DNA from: Cladocopium goreaui
Taxonomy: Eukaryota > Sar > Dinophyceae > Suessiales > Symbiodiniaceae
Direction of reading: 5' to 3'
DNA: 64,000 nt
Assembly (NCBI GenBank): GCA_947184155.2
Contig: CAMXCT020000318.1
Location: 102,379-166,378, forward strand
In this document: one piece after another, positions 58,301 to 64,000 of the stretch
Position numbering within the stretch: the first letter of the stretch is position 1
Layout: each line of letters begins with the position of its first letter
Translations under genes and position numbers: made by a program
Notes under the pieces: model-generated
What the model was told of the DNA's origin: nothing
Seen by the model: the letters and a program-made list of their open reading frames with translations, nothing else
The model's database searches: none

Positions 58301-60836
58301 AGTATATAAATCATTATAAATCCAAAATAACCGAGATTGCTTTCAGTGATATCATTATCATTCATATCAAACAATCACTGGCTCTGTATGTATATCTAGA
58401 GGTTGCACGTCCATATTTGAATATAATTCACACAAACGCTCAACTAATGGACATCAAACATATCAAACATAGATTGTTCATAGTTATTTCATGTTTGCAG
58501 ACATTGCTTTGGGACTGCACAAACATGACTAAACAATATCAAACAATACAGAAACGTTGGACGCGCCAACGTTTTCCGACAGCATACTCCAAACGATTTG
58601 CCCCCCAAAGCTGTGAATTTGTCGTGTAGCGGAGGCAAAGGGCGAGAAAATGGGTGCCAAGCGTCGTCCAAAAACATGATGGGTGGGGACACAATCAGCT
58701 CCACACCTTCGAGGCATCGAGCTAGTGACAGGTGTAGCGACAGTTTATAGCGGCTGCTACGGCAGGACTTTCAGGCCTATTGCCACTCGACGGCGCTCTC
58801 CGCCAGACACCCCTCTTCGCAGATTGTCTCCAATTCTCGAGTTTGCAACCTCCTAACAAATGCTGTGGACATCTGTGGAACCTGCATATTCATTTCTTTG
58901 GAGATTTGAATATCTATGAATATCTTGCGTTTCAAATTTAATATCAGGCAAATGCAGGCAAATGTTCTTGCAACGGTCTGGCCTCTAAATGCAAAGTTTT
59001 CAATGCCCACGAAACTCGCCCTGCCCGTTGAGAGGCCTTGATCCGTTGTGGACACGTCCCAGCAACTCCCAGCGCTCAAAAAGGCAAAGCATTACAATAG
59101 TTTTTCAAGATATTACAAGCTGTCTATCTGGATCTATCTGGATCTATCTGGATCTATCTGGATCTATCTGGATCTATCTGGTCTACCTTCTGCACATCTC
59201 AGCAATGTCTCCTTCGCACAGCGTGCACATGAGGGAACTACCGAAAGTGCTCTCAAGCGCATCGCGGCTGAAAATTCCAAGGCCTCAGGGGGGAAACTTT
59301 GTACGGGATGCCCATCTGTGTTGTTCGAAAACATTTGAACACCTGTTTTTGTTCAGCTCTGCAAATGCCTCTCGAACTGTCAATGTGGCTCCAAGGATAT
59401 CGTCCTTCAAAAGCGTCTGAAAGCTTTGACATGCTTTGACGGCTCCAGCATCCAAATTGTCCAAACTTCTCATCATATACAGAAATACTGCTACAATACA
59501 GTTGCACTACATATTATATACTTACATGATTATACATATCATTGTATATACATAATTACGTAAATTATGTATTGGCATCATGTAACTCATGCAACATCAT
59601 GTGACTTTATCATGTAACACCGAAACATCACCTGTCCTGATACACAAAGGAAATGTGCCGACGTCGACTCTCTGGAGACATTGCCTCGTAAAGTGTCCGC
59701 AACTGCAAAGACGAAAACAACAGATAGACTTGGATAAACCCTTTATTTTTAGTATATTTTAGTATATGTTAATGGTTTTCAATCCCCAAGTGACAACCCT
59801 TTTATATAGATCTTTTAGATTCTTTTATATAGCATCGTTGAACAAAATTTCAGCTACTACGAGGCACTACAATGCCCTTCTTGTTCCTCAGGACATGTTC
59901 CGTCTTTTTGACCTGATGTTTGCTGTTTTGTCGGATAGGCTTTGAGCTTTTTGCTTTTAACACAAGTACAAACCTCATAGCATGTCGGGCCCAAAGGCAC
60001 CTTTCCATTGATGTACACTGTGGCAGTGTCCCCACGTGATGTGCGGCCAGAGAGAGCCTGATGCTCAAAATATCTTCAAAATTATGTAAAGTCAGAACAA
60101 AGTCAGACTGTCGACTCTTCGAAACACGCTGCCGGCCGCAGCCGCTGGCGTCTGCCTCCAGTAGTGTTGTCTTGCCACTACCAGACGGTCCAAGCAAAGC
60201 CACCAAAGCACCATGTCCAGAGGATGAGGACTGCAGAAAGGCAGCGTTGGTACAGCAATAAGGAGTTGAAATGTTGAATAGATGCTTCAAAGACTGAAAG
60301 TGGCTACAACGTGAAAATAGCAAATCCACCTGCATAGCTTGGACATGCTTGGATTGTGTTTGCAGCATAAAACATGTTTGCTATTAAAGACTACAAACAC
60401 TTGAGGTCCGGGGGGAGGTACGAAAGCTAGTCGGACGGTTGCAACATTTTAATTGCCGGAGATTGGGCTATCAAGGATTCCTTGCTAAAGCAAGAGCAAC
60501 TTCAGCTAGCACAAACTACAAGACGCTACAAGACGCTACAAGATGCTACAAGTAGCTCTCGTGATTGGTAAACTCCAAAAAGCATGGCTGGGCACCTCCA
60601 CGGCACCTGAAACGTCTCTCAACACCTGGCTACTCGGCTACTCTCTCCGTCTTTCCAAGGTTTGTGGCGAAATTGCAATGGAAAAGACTGGAAAAAATAG
60701 AAAAGAATGGAAATAACATGGACATAGAATTGAGAAGAGCTGCTCAAGTGAAGTCAACTGAAGTCAAGCTCTCCCTGCACCTGCTTGCCATTTCGCCTGC
60801 AATTGACGTTCTGCCAGCTGAAGACCAGCGTGGCCC
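46330..60836 (-). CDS. Gene B: ABCG-type half-transporter, interrupted by a retrotransposon in an intron
   Basis: Span including introns. Exons: 60781-60836 (ATLVFSWQNVNCRRNGKQ), 60156 to about 60260 (Walker A GPSGSGKTT), 59974-60057 (ALSGRTSRG...YINGKVPLG), 59369-59404 (DDILGATLTVRE, after the Q-loop), 58777-58852 (signature VSGGERRR), 58666-58706 (Walker B VELIVSPPIMFLD), 58143-58211 (EPTTGLDASCALMLGQVLAK), 57830-57874 (MHQPRQELMRLFDA, switch histidine), 56577-56629 (VPFWTLVISSVLAFLGN), a possible piece at 54900-55010, then beyond the transposon 47183-47320 (membrane segments), 46750-46841 (WLTDVSPFAHAFAAMISSEF) and about 46350-46490 (FSVDPTKLEHNVQMLALVAC, last membrane helix). Joins TTLLE-ALSGR and RRRVAIG-VELIV-...-FLD-EPTTGLD are exact in phase. 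The signature region (ANSRIG...SGGERRR) resembles gene A (ANSKVG...SGGERRR), so A and B are paralogues. The 3' end is approximate. Confidence 0.83.
46750..46841 (-). CDS. Gene B exon: SPF motif
   Basis: AAG|G, then WLTDVSPFAHAFAAMISSEF and TGLETTVDAT, ending before GC. Equivalent to the conserved W..SPF.YA...L..NEF.G of ABCG membrane domains. Confidence 0.8.
46858..46897. repeat. (GAGGCCAGGTC)n short tandem repeat
   Basis: Three to four copies of an 11-12 bp unit just upstream of the SPF exon acceptor of gene B. Confidence 0.85.
47183..47320 (-). CDS. Gene B exon: membrane segment next to the retrotransposon
   Basis: Reads MAAVIAVIAASAQALQGLIC and SITSTFASGISLAAIFITVW then FSD. Hydrophobic pattern of ABCG helices 4-5. 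The acceptor is probably CATAGCAG| at 47321; the transposon target duplication begins 40 nt upstream of it. Confidence 0.6.
47361..47365. repeat. Target site duplication, left copy
   Basis: CATTT immediately outside the left LTR; identical to 54539-54543. Confidence 0.95.
47366..47532 (-). repeat. 3' LTR of the retrotransposon
   Basis: 167 bp; in element orientation starts TGATCAGATATG and ends CTCTGTTCA. One mismatch to the other LTR (47447 G against 54453 A). Confidence 0.97.
47533..47544 (-). promoter_or_regulatory. Possible polypurine tract
   Basis: On the minus strand GCTCGGGAGGCG directly precedes the 3' LTR, where the plus-strand primer is expected. It is short and not pure purine. 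Confidence 0.45.
47630..51313 (-). CDS. pol: Pol polyprotein: integrase, reverse transcriptase, RNase H
   Basis: 1227 codons counted from a GTG at 51313; the frame is open further up to a TGA at 51461-51463. Zinc-binding HHCC near residues 38-52 (H-x3-H, C-x2-C). Integrase triad D78, D149, E184 (RYDPEPAL, SKGEIERAV). Reverse transcriptase around 700-900 with GTRWVDVNKQDEENPLYRSR, FLDVKRAHFYSDATREIYVE, LLKSLYGTRDAPLNW and the catalytic VHGDD (the usual form is YVDD). RNase H from about 1065 with SDADHAGC, LSSGESEYYAL, HVDTQYHWVQD and ADVLTKP. No ATG occurs before the zinc region, so Pol is likely made by frameshifting from Gag rather than from its own start. Confidence 0.96.
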   Translation of the reverse strand: METTESAGSGDDEPGSSKLGSQALPTAAAPTQREKEEHFVSHYPFRSWCEHCIRGKAKAMRHVKVDHSDETVPVISADYCFMNSVDDTVITEEVQKKHAPVLIVHDRWSKLTYAHVLPYKGVTQGPIGSKCLLNDLKKFGYPKMVMRYDPEPALNSVVEAAKNGFDKQLVLEKVPKGVSESKGEIERAVQAIESQSRTLRSALETSYGRKVPDDHPVLTWLVEHASTTYNLFHRSLEVKDGKTPYSRHRGREWRVSLPPFGETIEFLKRGHKFEQRWHQGVFLGVKDNTTEKIVGNASGVFTVQSIRRKSADDRYDAETLMSVTGVPWDPQASKRDDVLLPQIVGGDQQPLAPSVPVEPPKKSTRRLYITKRDLDKYGYTAGCVACDATRIGKRGTGVHHTPACRERMERLLQAEEGNLRVAQHTAKVDSEITGQKQEVSEEGTKILYGYSSEKPQEVPHGFKVFARLDKNARYLKGTMPEGPSWDNVWWRVTRDFKTGNIIKSEPMDPSLGDEVINAPLIDDADIVTELWYSATGESAPSLPTAGPAIARQSPATGQAADPPAESASASTASAKRAGGEQEERAHKRLEMSPTKGRKRPADSGGETSKSKDSRAASAQASKGTKRPPENERPEDMDDIDQCLMNLIMEDREKYLQSIEGEEEPVCEETIPLPPELEDEAATWYYYDDISGKILDSKGVEQARKDEVEIIESFPVWEKIPRHKMPKGVRTIGTRWVDVNKQDEENPLYRSRLVAQEVKKGSGFDEFFAAMPSLSALKMLVTIAVTFQLPDAGKAVKEAYRKRRLLGFLDVKRAHFYSDATREIYVELPAEAKKPGEDVVGRLLKSLYGTRDAPLNWELQIQKVMLALGFKQGKSNPCIYYHAGRDLRTVVHGDDFTTAGTFDNIKWLHEELSKKWKCVERGILGPPGTPNTIQDIRVLNRIITWKENGIWWEPDARHAELVIDLLGDGPRGAKVKTPLAKGSVEDLKNATVFLNDEEATQYRSVAMRAAYLAQDRPDLQVATRSLAQGLQRPTTSHMLMLKRVARYLRYRPRMAQFFPHQSKLSPFVMWSDADHAGCVKTRKSVSGGVLMAGGCCIKTYSKGQGVVSLSSGESEYYALVSGASNLLGEVSTAKDWGLQPESEVFMDASAGIAMGSRRGLGKAKHVDTQYHWVQDRVAKRYFRLKKVDTGDMLADVLTKPVIEEKMNKALRNMNFHFLEGEHHLTLRA
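51319..54144 (-). CDS. gag: Gag-protease polyprotein
   Basis: 941 codons from ATG 54144 to TAA 51319-51321. Gln/Pro-rich start, a Gag core (FNGASGTWDSWWYKFKTWVE), a long Lys/Gly-rich stretch near 290-370 (KGKGKGKHDKGKGKGK) likely to bind RNA, a C2HC finger near 580-605 (CQSC...H...C), a charged Glu/Lys region, and an aspartic protease near 810-930 with active-site DSGAA and LLSVSKLVEKGWTVTF. The zinc finger has a longer spacing than the classical CCHC knuckle. It overlaps the Pol frame (-1 relative) by about 140 nt. Confidence 0.95.
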   Translation of the reverse strand: MAQQQQPPQQPGTPPAPPQAQGNGPNMSQMIMQMMAQLTQGQAQLNQAMTEAMSQQLQINKNVERSVEYKDRSELKGISKPDKFNGASGTWDSWWYKFKTWVESCHKNAVKIVAQVESQCDNEITESSLEVDFDEGAELVSAQARQALISLTEGEALEIVKNTSRGSHFGLEAMRRLLCKYDPQNPQANSALLKKVLHPSQCSLDKLREGLESWENLKRKYEDRRKKPLEDDICRSCLQQMCPNKLQDHLDLQASRLTTYDQVKAEVLAYLENVETRKEAKSGAVPMDVDSLAKGKGKGKHDKGKGKGKSKGKDKGKSQSSSWSNNSYHKGSWNNQSWNQQSWYKQNTNDSKSKGKGKKGQDKGKGKGDQGKGRKVANVESDAWTQEQPAAAATGDQPEPELTALFTLEDTMAPKSERREESEPPKARKLEPKRHRGGHHRSERRRADEARKKANKEKMKEMSKDEIPQWIHDKCEISSEESISSEGYEFVSRLEKLKTDPEVLSKLDNVLKEAYEKAYGEVLDLGSSDETDPDDLPYNQEPAPGMEDVVEHWQNSFRRPIPFKELHEKCKTVSNKGYPYVKCQSCGKALNSMSVASFWQHVENKQCYPQYALEFWKKEHRQVKAEREAREEGESSQKRPMDDAEAKDEKRRQEIAKDEERKKRKQSFEEHYERFRHKGKDEVKPEVKKIPKRPGEKEKVEEKEKEEKKEEEEAPRAPIELKSKSPSRAPEDSRADSAQASKGRGKFSMGTKRFLEKTVRDAANYMERKARKKREKTPSPKPRKHSPRGGVRSDSNLDFLGSLASQVDTIVWATVDSGAATSCLPKELAQSLELAMTPVDEKPFTNASGQPVQVHGVCNPIVTMGEKGGPQVKGVGQFRAMDVAKPLLSVSKLVEKGWTVTFGPKGSFLQRGAKKVPITMTGGVFKIAMDFHGQPTEGLKA
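51322..51460 (-). other. Gag/Pol frame overlap, likely -1 frameshift zone
   Basis: In this stretch both the Gag-protease frame and the Pol frame are open. Pol is in the -1 frame. I see no canonical X-XXY-YYZ slippery heptamer in the Gag frame, so the mechanism is open. Confidence 0.7.
54355..54371 (-). other. Primer binding site
   Basis: TGGTAGCGGAGCTGAGG, directly after the 5' LTR on the minus strand with no spacer. It starts with TGG, complementary to the CCA end of a tRNA, and resembles sites complementary to initiator methionine tRNA. Confidence 0.75.
54372..54538 (-). repeat. 5' LTR of the retrotransposon
   Basis: 167 bp; differs from the other LTR at 54453 only. It would carry the element's promoter; a CATATATGTTTG word is the only TATA-like stretch. 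Confidence 0.97.
54539..54543. repeat. Target site duplication, right copy
   Basis: CATTT, identical to 47361-47365. Confidence 0.95.
56776..56826. repeat. GCCCTGCT short tandem repeat
   Basis: About five copies of a 8-11 bp unit (GGGCCCTGCT) in gene B. Confidence 0.85.
58101..58142. repeat. (GATGCTCCCC)4 tandem repeat at an exon edge
   Basis: Four copies of a 10-bp unit touching the 3' end of the D-loop exon of gene B; on the coding strand the copies read GGGGAGCATC. Confidence 0.95.
58143..58211 (-). CDS. Gene B exon: D-loop
   Basis: EPTTGLDASCALMLGQVLAK then LAE, from GAG|G. The exon runs straight into a 10-bp tandem repeat at 58101-58142, so its donor lies at or in the repeat. Confidence 0.85.
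58666..58706 (-). CDS. Gene B exon: Walker B
   Basis: 41 nt, GT + VELIVSPPIMFLD, AAG|G to a GA donor (a GC donor three bases on would add one aspartate). The catalytic glutamate comes from the next exon. Confidence 0.85.
58777..58852 (-). CDS. Gene B exon: ABC signature
   Basis: EVANSRIGDNLRRGVSGGER then RRVAI plus one base, TAG|G to a GC donor. VSGGER is the ABCG signature. Confidence 0.92.
59123..59180. repeat. (GGATCTATCT)n tandem repeat
   Basis: Five to six perfect 10-bp copies in an intron of gene B. Confidence 0.95.
59974..60057 (-). CDS. Gene B exon following Walker A
   Basis: 28 codons, ALSGRTSRGDTATVYINGKV then PLGPTCYE, CAG|G to GT. Confidence 0.85.
60156..60260 (-). CDS. Gene B exon: Walker A
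   Basis: GHGALVALLGPSGSGKTTLL then E, ending GAG before a GC donor. Joined to the next exon: TTLLE-ALSGRTSRGD, as in ABCG proteins. The 5' boundary is uncertain. Confidence 0.85.
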
Positions 60837-61555
60837 CTCGCAAAGAATGAAACTTGCTGCGTCACCGGCAAGCGCGTATCATTGTATCATTGTATTTATT
60901 TTGTATGTCAATTCCTTTGTTTGATTGACTTGCTTTCCCAAGCCTGGAGGATTACTTCCGAAACCTGAGCCGAAAACAGTGACAGGTCTAATATGGTCTC
61001 ATATGGTCTCATTATGTTATGAATTGTTCTCAATTGTCATAATTATCCTCGTCAACTTCCAATGATTAACAGTGATTAGCGAAGAAAGTTGATCAGCTGA
61101 TACTGCTTTGACCACACGCCGTCACACGCCTCCAAGGGCTGCCTGAGCTGCTGCAAGAGCCGCCAAAGGTGCACCAGGCTCATTTAGCGGAATGGACCGC
61201 AGCCTTCGTGAAATGCCACATGAATCCACATGAGACATATTACGTCATATTATGATGACGCAGGGATCAACATGAATCAACATCCGGATCAATGCAGATC
61301 AGGGAAACCTGGGAACAACCATGAACCACCACCATGAACCACCAGCATGACATCCATGACTGAAAATACCTCAAGATCTTGGAAACCAAAATTTAGTATC
61401 ATCATTTAAGTACAGTAATTATATTATAGTCATATTTCGTCACTTCGTTTGCTTTTCCGCCACTCAAGGCCTTTTTGTGCGCAAGCAGTGGAGCATGATG
61501 GCAAGCAGCAAAAGCCTAACCCGCAGATGGCTTCGCCAGCTTGACGTGGTTTGAT
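60837..61555. other. Spacer upstream of gene B
   Basis: Would hold the first exon or 5' region of gene B. No coding segment can be fixed. Confidence 0.35.
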
Positions 61556-61693
61556 TCACTGCACGAAGAGCACAAAGCATTCGCCGACAATTTGAGCTGC
61601 GGGCACTGAGAGGGTTGCCAGAAGGAACAAAATGCAAATAGCAGCTGTGGTCCATGAACCGAAGAGATTGAAGGATTTTTTTGCTTCGATCAC
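61556..61693 (-). CDS. Gene F last exon with a membrane segment
   Basis: CAG|G acceptor at 61694, then VIEAKKSFNLFGSWTTAAIC and ILFLLATLSVPAAQIVGECF, then VLFVQ and TGA at 61556-61558; 46 codons including stop. One strong transmembrane helix close to the C-terminus. Family not recognised. Confidence 0.5.
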   Translation of the reverse strand: MIEAKKSFNLFGSWTTAAICILFLLATLSVPAAQIVGECFVLFVQ

Positions 61694-62024
61694 CTGCATC
61701 GGAAGGTGGTTTCCAGCATCGCATTGAGAAGGTATGTGTATCATACCTAGCTACCATCAAATCTACAAGTGCGTGTTGTTTTACCCCCTTGCAATATCTT
61801 GCATTTTCTTGCAATAACAGTACTGAACAAGACAGCATGATGAACTTTAACTTTAACTTTCCCTTTACTTCCAAATGTCTCGTCAGTCCGTCTTGGCAAA
61901 TGTCAACAAAGCTTACTGGCAAGGAATACCAGGAGCACGCCTCTCTCGTCTGGTTGTCTGGAAAGCAAAGACCACTTTCGCAGTCAAATGAGAGTGGTGC
62001 TGGCAGATCCTGAGGAAGGCATGG

Positions 62025-62136
62025 AGGGAAGGGGGGCAAGGGGGGCAAGGGGGGAAAGGGGGCAAGGGGGGCAAAGGGGGGCAAGGGGGAAGGGGGGCAA
62101 GGGGGGGCAAGGGGGGCAAGGGGGGCAAGGGGGGCA
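62025..62136 (+). repeat. (GGGGGGCAA)n G-run repeat
   Basis: About twelve runs of four to seven G separated by CAA or AA on the plus strand. The minus strand reads proline/leucine repeats (PPLPPLPPFPP), which I take as a shadow. Many G-quadruplexes could form. Confidence 0.9.
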
Positions 62137-62329
62137 GTATCAGGCTTGAAGCTCCAACGACAAATTGGTCACAAGTGATGTGCTAAGTACAGCTATGTGA
62201 TGCCCAATGGAATGGATTCCCACGTAGGGCGTGCACATCGAGCATGGCAGTGCAGCTGCTGGAGTTCAGGCCCGCCTTGCTTCGAAAGCAGACCACGGAC
62301 ATCATGGTGGCATCATGGTAGGTCAAGGT

Positions 62330-62517
62330 TCATTCATCCAACGTGCAAAATTCATAGAACGGTGCTGCAATGGAGTCGAAATCCAAAATCTCACCACTGT
62401 CCAGCCATCACAAGGGAAATTCATTTGCTCATGGACCTCGCAGCCCAAGTAGACACCCTGACTAATTCCATCGACAATGGTCCTGCCGAGGGTGTGAATG
62501 GTCATGCAGCAGTACAA
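62330..62517 (-). CDS. Candidate exon of gene F
   Basis: Minus-strand frame reading LGRTIVDGISQGVYLGCEVH and EQMNFPCDGWTVV. Protein-like, same strand as the exon at 61556, but boundaries and family are unknown. Confidence 0.3.
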
Positions 62518-62622
62518 TACACTAATTGCCTATGGGAAGACTGAAAAAAGCGGAAGCCAACCACATGATGCCAGCATCCAAGGGTAGTCAGCATACATCA
62601 GCACACAATATCGTCCAAGAGT

Positions 62623-62705
62623 GTATAAATAATAATAATTATTGTTATTAACAATAAGAATAATAATGATAATGATAACGATAATAGTTAACAATAATAA
62701 TCATC
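62623..62705. repeat. (AAT/GAT)n trinucleotide repeat
   Basis: Imperfect AAT, ATT and GAT triplets. Confidence 0.9.
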
Positions 62706-64000
62706 ATAACAACTCTCGAAACATGCCTGGCCAAATCACAACTTACAAAGGAGCACATGCAAGTATGGTAGCAGGTATGGTAGCATTATAGTTATCTTTT
62801 GTTTGGACCGACCTGGAGTATGTGTACGTGTAAATACGACTAGCGTACCAGCACTGGACGCAAGCCTCAGACCAGAGGCAGTGTGACCTGTTCTGTCTGG
62901 TAGCTGTCCTGGTAAGAGTCCCCAGCCAGGAGTCATCCGGATATGTGCACCTTGGGCTACGTCTGTTTGTGTCACTCTGATGGATGTGCTCTTGTTGAAT
63001 TCGAGTCCCGCTAGATTTTTCACTGAGTCGGGTGCCGGCATGTCTCACATCTTGCACATGGGCTTGGGATTTTCTTTTGTTTGCAGACCTGGGATTCGGA
63101 TTTCGGATGGACTCAAGCTGTGTCTGAATCCGATTTGCCAAAGCCAGAATTGCAATTGACTCAGAATTGCCAGACTGCCCGACCTCAGAACAGAAGAGCA
63201 TCTGATAATATCTGATAGCTGGGTTTCAAACGCCACTCTGTTCGTTCGTCAGGGCATCTATTTCGTCATACATGGAGGAACATTCTTGGCAGCTGCACCT
63301 TGACCAACTTCCACGTCACCGCAACGTGGTGCAACAAGGTGCATCATTCTACACTTGCCAGATATGATATGCTGTAAATTGATATAAATTGACTGAATGC
63401 AGAATCTGAGAATCTGTGCAAAAAATCCCCGTGGAGTTGAAGCCCTGATGAACAGATTGCTTGGACCCTTGCTGCATCAAGATTGGCTGCCGGTGACTGC
63501 ACATTGTGTTTATGATGTCCTTGGAGGCACAAAAAAAGAAGCAGTACAGTACAATCAAAACAATCTGCGGGAATCTTCAGGTAAAAAGGCTCAGCTCAGC
63601 ATGCCCAAAAAGCTGCTTTGAATCATGCTCAAACATGTTCAGTATCTTGGAATTATATAACTCTGTCGAAGAATTTGTGGCCAAAGTTCAAGTCGCGCTG
63701 TCCCCCTGGAAGGGAAGTATTGAGCGAGGAAACGTGGACTTGCCCAACCGTCTGGCCTGGAACACGGACTGCATGGACTGCAGGGACTGTATGGACTGCT
63801 TGTGCAATCAACTATTAACTACAAGTATTATCAATGCTATTATCAATGCTTTTATCAATGATTATCACCTCAAGTCTTTTGTCCCTTGAATTGCGGACAA
63901 TCTCAGGTTCTGACCAAAACAGTTTGTATGTTGGATGTCGCTTCAAAGCATCAGAGAAGGTACATGAAAAATGCCTGCCAGGTGGGGACGCACAAGCGTC
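62706..64000. other. Right end, no secure gene
   Basis: Minus-strand open frames at 63045-63240 and 63344-63530 may contain exons of gene F or another gene, but no motif fixes a frame. A short GGACTGCATGGACTGC repeat lies at 63765-63800. Confidence 0.3.

Noticed and set aside
61913-62128. Proline-rich protein MPPLPPLPP
   Set aside because: Translation of the G-run repeat on the opposite strand.
1-64000. CRISPR arrays, bacterial operons, tRNA and rRNA genes
   Set aside because: The tandem arrays have no spacer structure; introns and LTR element point to a nuclear eukaryotic genome. No tRNA cloverleaf or rRNA core could be recognised by eye; a covariance-model scan would settle this.

Overview
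The window looks like nuclear DNA of a dinoflagellate, most likely of the Symbiodiniaceae group. The genes are cut into many short exons, nearly all recognisable coding sequence lies on the minus strand (unidirectional clusters), hand-joined introns use GC and GA donors as often as GT with acceptors mostly of the form AG|G, and introns and spacers are full of simple and tandem repeats. All exon joins given here were made by eye from reading frame, splice-site dinucleotides, phase and family motifs. They are inference, although many joins are supported by exact phase and by matching a paralogue in the same window.

Layout, left to right. 1-329: 5' part of an unrecognised minus-strand gene running off the edge. 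1.6-4.7 kb: three tandem-repeat fields. 8.6-20.9 kb: gene P1, and 21.2-31.9 kb: gene P2. These are head-to-tail paralogues coding for predicted secreted proteins with a signal peptide, two 8-cysteine modules and a patatin/cytosolic-PLA2-like acyl hydrolase domain. P1 has a 5.2-kb first intron built of satellite and microsatellite DNA. 32.5-33.8 kb: an unbroken gene for an LDH2/MDH2-type dehydrogenase. 34.6-36.6 kb: scattered exons of an unknown membrane protein. 37.9-45.7 kb: ABCG-type half-transporter gene A. 46.3-60.8 kb: a second ABCG-type gene, B. 47.4-54.5 kb: a young, apparently complete Ty1/copia-type LTR retrotransposon inside an intron of gene B and in the same orientation. 61.6 kb onward: the last exon of a further gene with a membrane segment.

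The two gene pairs (P1/P2 and A/B) are local tandem duplicates. P1 and P2 would act on lipids or acyl esters outside the cell or in the secretory pathway. A and B would move lipophilic substrates across a membrane. The sequence does not show whether they act together. The main points of interest are the Cys-module/acyl-hydrolase fusion with its altered active sites, the non-canonical splicing including a 14-nt exon, and the retrotransposon sitting 40 nt from a splice acceptor.
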